Assembly: GCA_963718745.1 (NCBI GenBank)
Contig: OY970370.1
Location: 620,001 to 684,000 of the forward strand
DNA length: 64,000 nucleotides
Direction: 5' to 3'
Source of the DNA: Fermentibacter sp963718745 [NCBI: Candidatus Fermentibacterota bacterium]
GTDB lineage: Bacteria > Fermentibacterota > Fermentibacteria > Fermentibacterales
Below the pieces are notes generated by a model, which made no database searches, was not told where the DNA came from, and was given only the letters and a program-made list of their open reading frames with translations. A program made the position numbers and the translations under genes. Below, piece by piece: positions 1 to 8,377 of this stretch. Position 1 is the stretch's first letter, and every line of letters begins with the position of its first letter.

Positions 1-1874
1 AGTTCCGCTGGGGATGAGACTGCCAGCGCTTCACGCACGGCTCGCGCCGCTTCCGAGGGGTCCCCGGAGACGAGGGCGCTCTCGAGGGTGGCGGGCTCGG
101 AGGTGCTCCTCCCCCCGGACGGCATGGTTCCCTCCGGTACTGAATCCGACGCCAGGGCCGAGAACGCGGCGAATCCCGCACCCTCGGAGCACAGCATCCT
201 GGCGGCTCCGGGCAGGGCTCCCCCGTCCGCATCCTCCGGATCCATGATGGCGGCCGAAAGGCCTTCGGAAACAGCCTGGACGAGGAATGCACGGCTGACG
301 GCCCGCCTGAAGGGAAGGCCGAAGGAGACGTTGCTGAGACCGATCACTGTCTGGAGTCCGTAGCCCGACCGGATCTCCCGTATCACTTCAAGCGTGATGC
401 GCGAGGCTCCGGGGGAGGCGGCCTCCGAAAGCACGACGGGGTCTACGAGTATGTCGCTCCTCCTGAAACCGGCCGCGAGGGCGGCAGCGAGGATCCTGTC
501 CAGAAGAGCGAGCCGTCCGCGGGCTGTTTCCGGAACGCCATCCTCGTCCATCAGAAGGGCGATGAAGCCGGCCCCGTGGAGCCTGGCGGGCGGGAAACCC
601 CTCTCCATCCTCGATCGGATGCAGGGGATCGAATTGACGAAAGTCCTCGCGGGGTATTCGGGCAGCGCCGACTCGACCACGTCCGGCATGGGGGAGTCGA
701 TGAGGAAAGGCAGCCCGGTGACGCTGTCCAGGGCACGAACGGCCTCAGGCATGAAGCGGGCTTCCGTTCCCGGGTCGCCGATGCCGATGTTGAGGTCGAG
801 GATGGTCGCACCATGGCCGGCCTGCCCGACGGACAGCTTCCTCAGCATCCCGGTCGAGCCCTGTCGGATGGAGGAGGCCAGCCGGAGCCTCCCGGTCGGA
901 TTGATCTTCTCGCCGATCACGGCGAAACGGTCCGGGAAATCGACTCTGACTGTCCTCGACGATATCGAACAAGTGGCTTCGGGTCTCCTGCGGAGGGCGG
1001 GGAGGTCCTCCAGGGCCGAGGCGATCTCCCTGGTATGCGCGGGAGTGGAACCGCAGCAGCTCCCTGCGATGGAAGCCCCGGCACGGCAGACCTTCAGCGC
1101 GGACAGGGCGAGTTCGGCAGGGGACGCGGGCCAGACTGCCCTGCCGTCCTCCATCCTCGGGATTCCTGCGTTCGGCTGATAGCTGACCGGCAGGCTGGAA
1201 GACTCGAGCAGAGAAAGAGCAGCTTCCTCGTTGTCCCTGAGGGAGGCGCCGCAGTTGACCCCGGCCCAGCCGGGACCGAATGCTCCAGCAACGTCCGCGA
1301 GCACATCCGCGGGCGTACCAGTCACGGTGCGGCACCCGGAATCGAAGCTCATGCTGATCATCAATGGAATCGCGGGGTCCAGGGTCCGTACCGCGCAGGC
1401 CGCGAGCCTAAGTTCACGAATGTCCGTGAAGGTCTCCAGAGCTATGCAGTCGACACCCCTGCCCAGCAGGAGCCCGGCCAGCTCGCCGAAGCAGGACAGG
1501 GCCTCACCCGTGGTCACCGGTCCGAAGGGAGCGAGGAAGCTGCCCAGGGGCCCGATCGATCCTGCGATGATGCATCCACGGCTGCCCCTGCCCGCCCTGG
1601 CCGCCTCGACCGCCCTTGCGACTATCTCGCCCTGCCTGGCCTCGAGCCCGAACTCCCTCAGCTTGAGCCGGCCGGCACCGTAGGTGTTGGTCACCAGGAT
1701 GTCGGCGCCGGCGGCGGCGTATTCGGCATGCGCCCTCGCGACGAGGCCGGGATCCGAGAGCAGGATCTCCTCGGGAGGAACGGCAGTGCAGGAGTGCCCT
1801 CCGCAAACGAGCGTACCCATCGCACCATCGGCAACGAGGACCCTTCCCCCGAACCTGTCTAGCAGCTCATCCAT
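1..1874 (-). CDS. metH: Cobalamin-dependent methionine synthase, N-terminal half (runs off window)
   Basis: This transfers a methyl group from methyltetrahydrofolate to homocysteine. 624 residues are visible; the 3' part lies outside the window. Residues 1-300 are the homocysteine S-methyltransferase barrel (DGAMGT near 17-22) with the zinc ligands Cys208 (VNCG), Cys273 and Cys274 (GSCCGSTPAH). From about residue 310 a pterin-binding barrel begins (VIGEKINPTGR, later LDLNIG). Whether cap and B12 domains follow cannot be seen. The ATG at 1874 overlaps the end of the upstream reactivation-domain gene by 16 nt, so the two are probably cotranslated. Family assignment is firm; completeness is unknown. 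Confidence 0.93.
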   Translation of the reverse strand, partial: MDELLDRFGGRVLVADGAMGTLVCGGHSCTAVPPEEILLSDPGLVARAHAEYAAAGADILVTNTYGAGRLKLREFGLEARQGEIVARAVEAARAGRGSRGCIIAGSIGPLGSFLAPFGPVTTGEALSCFGELAGLLLGRGVDCIALETFTDIRELRLAACAVRTLDPAIPLMISMSFDSGCRTVTGTPADVLADVAGAFGPGWAGVNCGASLRDNEEAALSLLESSSLPVSYQPNAGIPRMEDGRAVWPASPAELALSALKVCRAGASIAGSCCGSTPAHTREIASALEDLPALRRRPEATCSISSRTVRVDFPDRFAVIGEKINPTGRLRLASSIRQGSTGMLRKLSVGQAGHGATILDLNIGIGDPGTEARFMPEAVRALDSVTGLPFLIDSPMPDVVESALPEYPARTFVNSIPCIRSRMERGFPPARLHGAGFIALLMDEDGVPETARGRLALLDRILAAALAAGFRRSDILVDPVVLSEAASPGASRITLEVIREIRSGYGLQTVIGLSNVSFGLPFRRAVSRAFLVQAVSEGLSAAIMDPEDADGGALPGAARMLCSEGAGFAAFSALASDSVPEGTMPSGGRSTSEPATLESALVSGDPSEAARAVREALAVSSPAE

Positions 1875-2467
1875 CCGATCACCCCCGAAACGGACTTGCG
1901 CGGGACCATCATGCCTGAAGGGGCGATCTCCACGCCGAGGCCGGGAAAGCTGTCGACGAACCATCTCTGTCCGTCGATGGAGAAATCGCCGTATCCCGGG
2001 CTGAATCTATGCACCGTGCGGAAGCCGGCTGCCATCGCACGGGCCGCCTCCCTGCCCTGGAGCCACCTTGCCGAGGCTTCCGCGGCCTCCGACGCGGCAG
2101 CGTCCAGGATCACCTGCCTGGAGGGCGTCTCCTTCAGGAGATCGATCTCCTCGTCGATCCGGGCGCCGAGTGTGAGCAGGAAGACCGTGCACCTGTCACA
2201 GCCCGAGAGGCGTCCGAAGAGGTCCCTGCTCTCGAACAGTGCTCCGGGCATCCCGACTCCTGCCGGCCCGGAGAGACGGAGCGGGAGTCCGATGCTTCCG
2301 GCGCGGGGATCGGAGACCCTCCGCACGAGTTCGATCGCATCCTCGATCAGGGGCATCCATGGAGCAGCATCCACCCCCTTCCGGTAACCGAGCCGGGCCA
2401 GGACCATCCCGGTAGTCAGCACGAAATCCGGCTCCCAGGTCTCAGGAGAGCAGAGCTTCGACGACAT
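1859..2467 (-). CDS. Free-standing methionine synthase reactivation-domain protein
   Basis: This 202-residue protein resembles the C-terminal activation domain of MetH, which binds SAM and reductively remethylates inactive cob(II)alamin. The signature is RFSPGYGDFSIDG near residues 153-165 followed by MMVPRKSVSGVIG near 185-197, matching the R-x-x-PGY and M-x-P-x-x-SVSG pattern of MetH. Stand-alone versions are known, for example in Thermotoga. It lies between the homocysteine methyltransferase/MTHFR fusion and metH, overlapping both, so it very likely serves this MetH in trans. The ATG at 2467 lies inside the end of the upstream gene. A GTG at 2422, preceded by GGGAG, is an alternative start. 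Confidence 0.82.
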   Translation of the reverse strand: MSSKLCSPETWEPDFVLTTGMVLARLGYRKGVDAAPWMPLIEDAIELVRRVSDPRAGSIGLPLRLSGPAGVGMPGALFESRDLFGRLSGCDRCTVFLLTLGARIDEEIDLLKETPSRQVILDAAASEAAEASARWLQGREAARAMAAGFRTVHRFSPGYGDFSIDGQRWFVDSFPGLGVEIAPSGMMVPRKSVSGVIGWMSC

Positions 2468-4262
2468 CGTATCCCTGCAGGGCGGGCATGATGCATATGC
2501 CGTCCACAGCCAGGTCCATTAGCCCCTTCTTCAACGCCCGGGAGGTCTCGAGCCCCAGTGCAGCCTCCCGCTCCTCGTCCCCGGCATTCTTCATTTCTTC
2601 GATCATCTCAGCGGGGATGGAGATGCCGGGCACCTCGTTCGCGAGATAGTCGAGGCCTCCGGCTGAAAGGACGGGCATGAGACCGGCGATGACCGGCAGC
2701 CCGAGGCCTCGCAGGCTTTCCAGGAAGGGGGCGAACCTCTCGAGATCGAAAACCGGCTGGGTCTGGATGAAGCCGAGACCGGACCTGATCTTGCGCTCGA
2801 GCGCCTTGAGCTCGGGAGACGGATCGCCCGGAGCCGAGGAGACCCCGGAACCGGAGAACAGGCCGGATGGCGCATTGAGCCTGTTGCCTAGAATGTCCCT
2901 CCCCCTGTTCAGCGAGTCGATTATCCTGATCAGTCCCTCCGAACGGACGTCGTACACGGCGGTCGCGAAGGGGTAGTCACCTATGCTGGGTGGGTCTCCG
3001 GAGAGCGCGAGGATGTTCCTCAGCCCGGAGGCCGAGAGCCCGAGAAGATCGGATTGGAGGGCGAGGATGTTCTTGTCCCGGCACGTCGAGTGGATCACGA
3101 CCTCGAGGTTGAGCTCCCGGCGCACGATCGAAGCGAATGCCGAAGGCGACATGCGGAGCCTCGCCATGGGGCCGTCGGAGATGTTGACCGCGTCGACACC
3201 CAGCCCCTTGAGCTTCCCGAGCCTGGCGAGGAGCCTGGTGCCGTCCGGTCCCCTGGGCGGATCGACCTCGACGCTGACGACGAACTTCCTGCCGAGCATC
3301 CGGCTGAGCGTCGTCTCGACGACCGGAGGCCGCGTCTCGCTGCCGTCATCGGAAGGGAACGCGACTCTCACGCGCTTCCTGGCTCCGGGCACGGAGTCCC
3401 TGACGGCGGATGCGACCGCCCTTATGTGGTCCGGAGTGGTGCCGCAGCAGCCGCCGACGAGCCCGCAGCCGGCCGCAACCAGCCTCGATGCATACAGGCC
3501 GAGGTGTTCCGGGTTGTGCGGATATGTGAACCTGCCCCTCTCGAAGCGCGCGAGTCCCGCGTTGGGCATCGCGCAGAGGGGCTTGTCCGTAGCCTGGGAC
3601 AGCTTCTGGACTACCTTCAGCATGTCTATCGGGCCGGTACCGCAGTTCACCCCCACCACCTCGGCGGAGAGTTCGTCGAGGATGTACCCGGCGTGCAGCG
3701 GGTGAAGGCCGCCCAGCGTCTGCCCTCCCTCGAGAAACGTGAGCATGGCTATCGACGGGGCTCCCCCCGCCTTCTCCAGAGCTTCGAGCGCCACCGCCAG
3801 TTCGCGGGGGTCGTTGAAAGTCTCGAACGCTATCAGGTCGACCCCTCCCGCCAGGAGCGCCCCGATCTGGATGCCGAAAGCTTCGAGCATGTCGGACGCG
3901 GTGAGTTCGTCGTAGATCTCGGCCGGCCTGGTGAGGGGTCCGACCGATCCGGCGACGAGGCGCCCCCTGCTGGCGGCTCTCGCCACTTCCGCTCCGGCGG
4001 TGTTGATGTCCACCGTCCTCGATCCGAGCCCGAAGTATCGCTCGAGGACGAGCGGGTTCGCACCGAAGGTGTTGGTGGTCAGGATGTCCGCGCCGGCATC
4101 CGCATAGTCCTCGTGGATGGAACCGACCGTCCCGGGATGGGTGAGGTTCAGCTCGTCGTAACAGCTTCCCGCCGCGACACCCCGCTGATAGAGCATGGTC
4201 CCCATCGCGCCGTCGAAGACGAGTACGCCGTTCCCGGAGAGCCTTTCCAGAAACAAACTCAA
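2442..4262 (-). CDS. Bifunctional homocysteine S-methyltransferase / methylenetetrahydrofolate reductase
   Basis: This 606-residue fusion resembles YitJ-type proteins. Residues 1-300 form a homocysteine S-methyltransferase barrel with zinc ligands Cys207 (VNCGTG) and Cys272-Cys273 (GGCCGTTPDH). Residues from about 325 to the end form a MetF-like 5,10-methylene-THF reductase barrel (SVEVDPPRGPD with the expected Glu, LSGDPPSIGDYP, FIQTQPVFD). It would make methyl-THF and may pass methyl groups to homocysteine, feeding the metH and reactivation genes just downstream. The start is a TTG at 4262 with GGGAGGG about 5 nt upstream. The presence of two homocysteine barrels in adjacent genes is notable. 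Confidence 0.9.
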   Translation of the reverse strand: MSLFLERLSGNGVLVFDGAMGTMLYQRGVAAGSCYDELNLTHPGTVGSIHEDYADAGADILTTNTFGANPLVLERYFGLGSRTVDINTAGAEVARAASRGRLVAGSVGPLTRPAEIYDELTASDMLEAFGIQIGALLAGGVDLIAFETFNDPRELAVALEALEKAGGAPSIAMLTFLEGGQTLGGLHPLHAGYILDELSAEVVGVNCGTGPIDMLKVVQKLSQATDKPLCAMPNAGLARFERGRFTYPHNPEHLGLYASRLVAAGCGLVGGCCGTTPDHIRAVASAVRDSVPGARKRVRVAFPSDDGSETRPPVVETTLSRMLGRKFVVSVEVDPPRGPDGTRLLARLGKLKGLGVDAVNISDGPMARLRMSPSAFASIVRRELNLEVVIHSTCRDKNILALQSDLLGLSASGLRNILALSGDPPSIGDYPFATAVYDVRSEGLIRIIDSLNRGRDILGNRLNAPSGLFSGSGVSSAPGDPSPELKALERKIRSGLGFIQTQPVFDLERFAPFLESLRGLGLPVIAGLMPVLSAGGLDYLANEVPGISIPAEMIEEMKNAGDEEREAALGLETSRALKKGLMDLAVDGICIMPALQGYDVVEALLS

Positions 4263-4317
4263 GACACCCTCCCGTAACTACTTGCGAAGCTATGAATTCG
4301 ACCGTGCCACGCCGATA

Positions 4318-4358
4318 CCCGGCTTTATGCACTCTGAGTGCGGCTGCCGCAAGCCGGG
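4318..4358 (-). other. Stem-loop in the leader of the methionine genes
   Basis: CCCGGCTT at 4318-4325 pairs perfectly with AAGCCGGG at 4351-4358. Inside it two small stems compete: GCACT/AGTGC (4329-4333 with 4337-4341) and GCGG/CCGC (4340-4343 with 4347-4350). It sits 56 nt upstream of the TTG start of the methyltransferase/MTHFR fusion. I do not recognise the conserved core of SAM-I, SAM-II, SAH or cobalamin riboswitches, so a regulatory role is only a possibility. Confidence 0.35.
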
Positions 4359-4426
4359 CTCTCTAGCGGGAACGAGCGGAGCACCCTCCCGGTCCGGTAA
4401 TATGGAGAAAGATCCGGTGCGAAAGG

Positions 4427-4455
4427 TTCCGGGCCGCGCCTGGCGCGGCCCGGAA
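4427..4455 (-). terminator. Strong GC hairpin downstream of aqpZ
   Basis: A 14-bp perfect inverted repeat, TTCCGGGCCGCGCC at 4427-4440 against 4442-4455, lies 38 nt after the aquaporin stop codon. The T run after it on the minus strand is short (CCTTTC), so it may be a weak intrinsic terminator or an RNA 3'-end stabiliser separating aqpZ from the methionine genes. Confidence 0.6.
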
Positions 4456-4492
4456 AGCACTCATTCCTCGGATCGAGCCCTCGATTCGGACC

Positions 4493-5185
4493 CTATTCTT
4501 CCTTCCTGCCGCCTATCGCACGATAGATGACAGCTCCCGCAACAGCTCCCGCGATCGGAGCCACCCAGAACAGCCAGAGCTGCTCGAGCGCCCAGGTTCC
4601 CTGGAAGATCGCCACGCCGGTGCTGCGCGCCGGATTGACGGAAGTGTTGGTGACCGGGATGCTGATGAGATGGATCAGGGTCAGGGCAAGACCTATGGCA
4701 AGAGGGGCGAACCCCTGCGGAGCCTTCCTGTCGGTCGCGCCCATGATCACGATGAGGAACATCATGGTCATCACGATCTCGCAGATGAGTGCGGCACCCA
4801 TCGAGTAGCCCTGCGGAGAGTGCGCCGCGAAGCCATTGGAGGCGAAACCGGCGGTCGCATCGAATCCAGCGGTCCTGCTCGCGATCAGGAAGAGCACGCC
4901 TCCCGCCGCTGCGGCACCGAGAACCTGCGAGATGATGTAGGGTACGAGGTCCTTCGCCGGGAACCTGCCGCCTGCCCAGAGCCCGATGGATACTGCGGGA
5001 TTGAGATGGCAGCCGGAGATGTGCCCGATGGCGTAGGCCATCGTGACCACGGTCAGACCGAAGGCCAGCGAGACACCCAGATAGCCGATGCCGACCCCCG
5101 GTATGCCCGCGGCCAGGACGGCGCTCCCGCAGCCGCCCAGGACCAGCCAGAAGGTGCCGAAGAACTCTGCTCCGTATTTTTTCAC
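4493..5185 (-). CDS. aqpZ: Aquaporin Z family water channel
   Basis: This 230-residue inner-membrane channel has six predicted membrane helices and two NPA half-helices: HLNPAVSIG near residue 61 and [11 protein letters not shown] near 180. The second motif and the following region ([15 protein letters not shown]) are very like Escherichia coli AqpZ, which favours a water channel over a glycerol facilitator. The start is GTG at 5185 with GGAGG 7 nt upstream. It lies 43 nt downstream of a small membrane protein gene and is followed by a hairpin. Confidence 0.94.
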   Translation of the reverse strand: MKKYGAEFFGTFWLVLGGCGSAVLAAGIPGVGIGYLGVSLAFGLTVVTMAYAIGHISGCHLNPAVSIGLWAGGRFPAKDLVPYIISQVLGAAAAGGVLFLIASRTAGFDATAGFASNGFAAHSPQGYSMGAALICEIVMTMMFLIVIMGATDRKAPQGFAPLAIGLALTLIHLISIPVTNTSVNPARSTGVAIFQGTWALEQLWLFWVAPIAGAVAGAVIYRAIGGRKEE

Positions 5186-5228
5186 GACTACACCTCCGAT
5201 TCCAGATCTGTGCCGGACGGGGTCCGGG

Positions 5229-5612
5229 TTATCTGAGCTGCGGCCAGCCCTTGTTCTCGCGTCCGAGATTCAGTACGCCGAAGAGGATGAGCATGGAGAC
5301 GACCACGCCCGCGAGGACCGTGAAGCCGCTTCCACCTGCCATGATCTCAAGTACAACCTTCAGGGCGCTGACGCCGAGGAGGCCCCAGAATCCCCACTTC
5401 TTCCACCCGAACAGCGCGGAGACGAATACGATGCTGAGCACCGAGAGTGCTATCATGATCGGGAAGTACCATCCGAACGGCTCCCCGACGTCGCCGAACC
5501 ACTGCACCATGTTGCATCCGGTATAGGTGAGGATGAGCGTCAGATTCCACAGGACGAGCAGCAGGAGCCAGATGGTCAGGCATCCGTGTCTTCCGTTACC
5601 CTCCGTCGCCAC
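5229..5612 (-). CDS. Small four-helix membrane protein of unknown function
   Basis: This 127-residue protein has about four hydrophobic helices, a charged N-terminus and a short C-terminal tail ([12 protein letters not shown]). I do not recognise the family. The start chosen is GTG at 5612, which has AAGGAG 5 nt upstream; a longer open frame to 5750 lacks such a site and has a non-membrane-like N-terminus. It is the likely first gene of a pair with aqpZ, which starts 43 nt downstream. Tryptophan- and glycine-rich loops ([16 protein letters not shown]) suggest a periplasmic segment between helices 1 and 2. Confidence 0.7.
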   Translation of the reverse strand: MATEGNGRHGCLTIWLLLLVLWNLTLILTYTGCNMVQWFGDVGEPFGWYFPIMIALSVLSIVFVSALFGWKKWGFWGLLGVSALKVVLEIMAGGSGFTVLAGVVVSMLILFGVLNLGRENKGWPQLR

Positions 5613-5820
5613 GATCTCTCCTTCCTGAATGGTGGGCATGCATGCGGGCAAAGCGGTCATCCATCCGGGCGAATCAGCGGACATGCAGGGGTTCGGGGTG
5701 GCATGACCATGCGGTTTCAACATCGGCCATGGCCGGGTCTTCGTCAACAAAGAAAGAGGAATGCATCCCGCCGCGGCGGATCATGATGGGCCGGCGACAT
5801 TCCCCCGGGCGCCCGACCCG

Positions 5821-7302
5821 CTACTCCCCCTCGATGGATCCGGTCCCCGGGCCCGGCAGGCCCCCGGGGGCGTCCCTGCCGGCATGCTTCAACCCGAGTG
5901 CGAGCAGCCTGTCCCCGCTGGGCTTGACCTTCCTCTCGTAGTCGACCCTGGCCGAATCGAATGCGGCATTCGCGCTGCGGAGACCCCTGCCGATGCCTTC
6001 GAAGTGCTCCGAGAGCCTCTCCACCTGTTTGAACAGCCTGCCGGCCTCCGTCAGGATGGCGCGCGTGTTCTCCGTCTGCGAGGCCGAAAGCCAGGAGACG
6101 CTGACAGCTCCCAGCAGCGCTATGAGAGAGGAGGGCGTTGCAAGGAGGATGCGGTGCTCCGCTGCGTGCAGCACCAGGTCACGATCCCCCTCGAGCGCTG
6201 CGCTGAACAGCGATTCGGCCGGGATGAAGAGTACCACGTGGTCGAGCGCGTTCGGGAACTTGGCAGGATAGTTCCTCCTGGCCAGGTCCCTGATCGTGGA
6301 TCTCAGTTTGGCCGCATGCTCGGCCAGCACCTTCGATCTCCGCCCGGGCTCGGCGGAATCCAGGGCTCCCACGAAATCGAGATCCGGGACCTTCGAGTCG
6401 ATTATGACCGACCTGCCGCCGGGCAGGTTCACGATCATGTCCGGCTGGCCGTCCCCGCTGCGGACCTGTTCGAGGAAATCGCAATGTGCGCTCATGCCGG
6501 AGGCTTCGACTACGCGCCGCAGCGTCTCCTCGCCCCAGCGCCCCCTTGCCTGGTTTGACCTGAGAACCATCCGGAAGCGCTCCGTCTCTCCGGCCAGCGC
6601 CAGGCTTTGGGTCCCGAGGGCCTCCAGCTGCCTCCGCACCTCGCCGAGCGCCTGGGACTGGTTGTTCTCGCTCTGCTGAAGACGCTGCTGATATGTCTTC
6701 AGCTGCTCTTCGAGGGGCTTCAGAAGGCCTGCCACAGCCTCCTGCCTCCTGTCCAGGTCACCCTTCGCAGACTCCTGGAGCCTGCCGAAGGCATCCCGGG
6801 CAAGCCCGATGAACTCTCCGGCGCTCTGCCTCAGCGCGTCCGCACTCAGGATCCTGAACGCATCCCGCAGCTCTGCCAAGGCCCTTTCATGAGCCGCTCT
6901 CGATTCGACGGCTTCGCGTTCGTGGATCGAACGCTGCTCCGCCAGGAGGCCGCGGGCGGCCTGGAGTTCGGCCTGCGATCCGGCGAGTGCGGCGGACTCC
7001 CCTGAAAGTCTGGCCTGAAGGTCCTCGAGCCTGCCCTCCGCCGAGCGGAGAGCCTCGAGCACCTCGATCAGCCTGTTCTCCGAAATGCGTCCGGCGGTCT
7101 CGGCGCCGGCTTTACCGGCCACCAGCTCGATCGTGCGATCACGAAGCCCGGAGGCGGTTCGCTGCTCCGCCGCAAGCCGGGTCCTCAGATCCTCCGCCGT
7201 CGCGTCAGAGGAGCCCCGGTGCCGGACCGCACAGACGAGCCATCCCAGGAGAACTCCAGCCGTTGCGGAGACCGCGGCGATTGCTGCACCGGACAGAGCC
7301 AT
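5821..7302 (-). CDS. rmuC: RmuC family DNA recombination-limiting protein
   Basis: About 493 residues with an N-terminal membrane anchor (residues 5-24) and a long Ala/Glu/Arg/Leu-rich coiled coil to about residue 230. The RmuC nuclease-like domain follows, with QARGRWGEETLRRVVE, QPDMIVNLPGG and VIIDSKVPD. RmuC is linked to limiting inversions and genome rearrangement; its fold belongs to the restriction-endonuclease-like superfamily. I chose the ATG at 7302 because GGAG ends 5 nt before it. A GTG at 7308 overlaps that site and would add two residues. The cupin gene ends 30 nt upstream and may be cotranscribed. Confidence 0.9.
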   Translation of the reverse strand: MALSGAAIAAVSATAGVLLGWLVCAVRHRGSSDATAEDLRTRLAAEQRTASGLRDRTIELVAGKAGAETAGRISENRLIEVLEALRSAEGRLEDLQARLSGESAALAGSQAELQAARGLLAEQRSIHEREAVESRAAHERALAELRDAFRILSADALRQSAGEFIGLARDAFGRLQESAKGDLDRRQEAVAGLLKPLEEQLKTYQQRLQQSENNQSQALGEVRRQLEALGTQSLALAGETERFRMVLRSNQARGRWGEETLRRVVEASGMSAHCDFLEQVRSGDGQPDMIVNLPGGRSVIIDSKVPDLDFVGALDSAEPGRRSKVLAEHAAKLRSTIRDLARRNYPAKFPNALDHVVLFIPAESLFSAALEGDRDLVLHAAEHRILLATPSSLIALLGAVSVSWLSASQTENTRAILTEAGRLFKQVERLSEHFEGIGRGLRSANAAFDSARVDYERKVKPSGDRLLALGLKHAGRDAPGGLPGPGTGSIEGE

Positions 7303-7332
7303 GGACACTCCGATCGGGTACGAGGGCCGGAA

Positions 7333-7671
7333 CTATCCTTTGATCATGATGAGCAGCATCTTGAAGCGGGTCGTCGCTTCGAGCGAGTGCGGCCTTCCGG
7401 CCGGCATCACGATCATCTCGCCCGCCCCGACCGCATGGGGTCTGCCGTCTATCCTGATCTCCGCCTCGCCTTCGAGCACATGCACCGCGGCGTCGAACGG
7501 AGCGGTGTGCTCGCTGAGCCCCTCTCCCGCGTCGAATGCGAATGCCGTCAGCGTGCCTGCGGGGTTCCGGACGATCTCGCGGCTGACGACCGAATGGTCC
7601 TGATAGTCCACGAGATCCGCCACCCTCACGGGCCCTTCCCCGCTCCGAGCCTTCACTGCATCTCCCGACAT
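7333..7671 (-). CDS. Small cupin-domain protein
   Basis: A 112-residue single-domain cupin. The two conserved cupin motifs are visible: EHTAPFDAAVHVLEGEAEIRIDG near residues 54-76 and AGEMIVMPAGRPHSLEA near 83-99. The His, Glu and His typical of a metal site are present. Substrate is not predictable: such proteins may bind small ligands, act as isomerases or be sensors. The ATG at 7671 has GGAGGAG just upstream. It sits between rmuC and a nitroreductase gene, all on the minus strand. Confidence 0.85.
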   Translation of the reverse strand: MSGDAVKARSGEGPVRVADLVDYQDHSVVSREIVRNPAGTLTAFAFDAGEGLSEHTAPFDAAVHVLEGEAEIRIDGRPHAVGAGEMIVMPAGRPHSLEATTRFKMLLIMIKG

Positions 7672-7742
7672 GGGCTCCTCCTCACCGTATCCGGGCCTGC
7701 CGCTTCCCCGCTTCCATCAGCCTGGATGCGGCCGCCTACCTA

Positions 7743-8354
7743 TCAACGCGCCCCGACGAACCCAGCCGGTTCGCCCCAGGTCGCACCGAATACGAACCGA
7801 TCCAGCCTGTTCCTCTCCCTGGGAGTCAGATCGCGCCGCCCGAGGTCTTCGGGGAGGATCCCGGGGTCTCCCTCGTAGCCGATCGCGATGCCTGTCCAGG
7901 CTTCGAAGCCCTCCGGTATCCCGAACGCCTCGCGTGCGGTGGCCGGATGGATTCCGATCATCTGGTGCACCCTCAGGCCGCGGGAAGTCGCCTCTGCAAG
8001 TAGGTTAGCGGTTGCGAGGCCCAGGTCGTGCACCGCCGCCCGGTTCTCCTTCGCGTTTCGCGCGAATTTCAGGCTGACCACTCCGAGCGCCAGGACGGGC
8101 GCATCCTTCGCCCAGACGCGGTTGCCCTCGACGAGGCAGGACAGGACGCGCCCGAACTGCTCCGGATCCTCGCGCCTGGCGACGATGTATCTCCATGGCT
8201 GCTCGTTGTAGGAGGACGGCGCCCACCGCGCCGCCTCGAACAGCGAGAGAAGATCGACCAGGGCGACAGGTCGGTCGGCGAAGGCGTACGGGCTCCAGCG
8301 TTCCGACAGGTGTTCGAGGATGGGGTGGTCGGTGGCTGCGCTTTTCAGAGCCAT
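7743..8354 (-). CDS. Nitroreductase family oxidoreductase (FMN-dependent)
   Basis: 203 residues with the nitroreductase fold pattern: an N-terminal R-W-S-P-Y segment near 19-23, the FMN phosphate-binding region FEAARWAPSSYNEQPWRYIV near 53-72, and the C-terminal LGRRDLTPRERNRLDRFVF. These enzymes use NAD(P)H and FMN to reduce nitro groups, quinones or flavins; the physiological substrate cannot be told. The ATG at 8354 is preceded by GGAAGGAG. The gene is 23 nt downstream of the SPFH pair and may share its transcript. Confidence 0.88.
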   Translation of the reverse strand: MALKSAATDHPILEHLSERWSPYAFADRPVALVDLLSLFEAARWAPSSYNEQPWRYIVARREDPEQFGRVLSCLVEGNRVWAKDAPVLALGVVSLKFARNAKENRAAVHDLGLATANLLAEATSRGLRVHQMIGIHPATAREAFGIPEGFEAWTGIAIGYEGDPGILPEDLGRRDLTPRERNRLDRFVFGATWGEPAGFVGAR

Positions 8355-8377
8355 TCATGCTCCTTCCGGTTCACCGG

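Noticed and set aside
4318-4358. Known SAM or cobalamin riboswitch
   Set aside because: A stem is present but none of the conserved core bases of those classes could be found; kept only as a generic structure.
5613-5750. N-terminal extension of the small membrane protein
   Set aside because: The ribosome site AAGGAG sits at 5 nt before GTG 5612, inside this extension, and the extra residues look non-coding.
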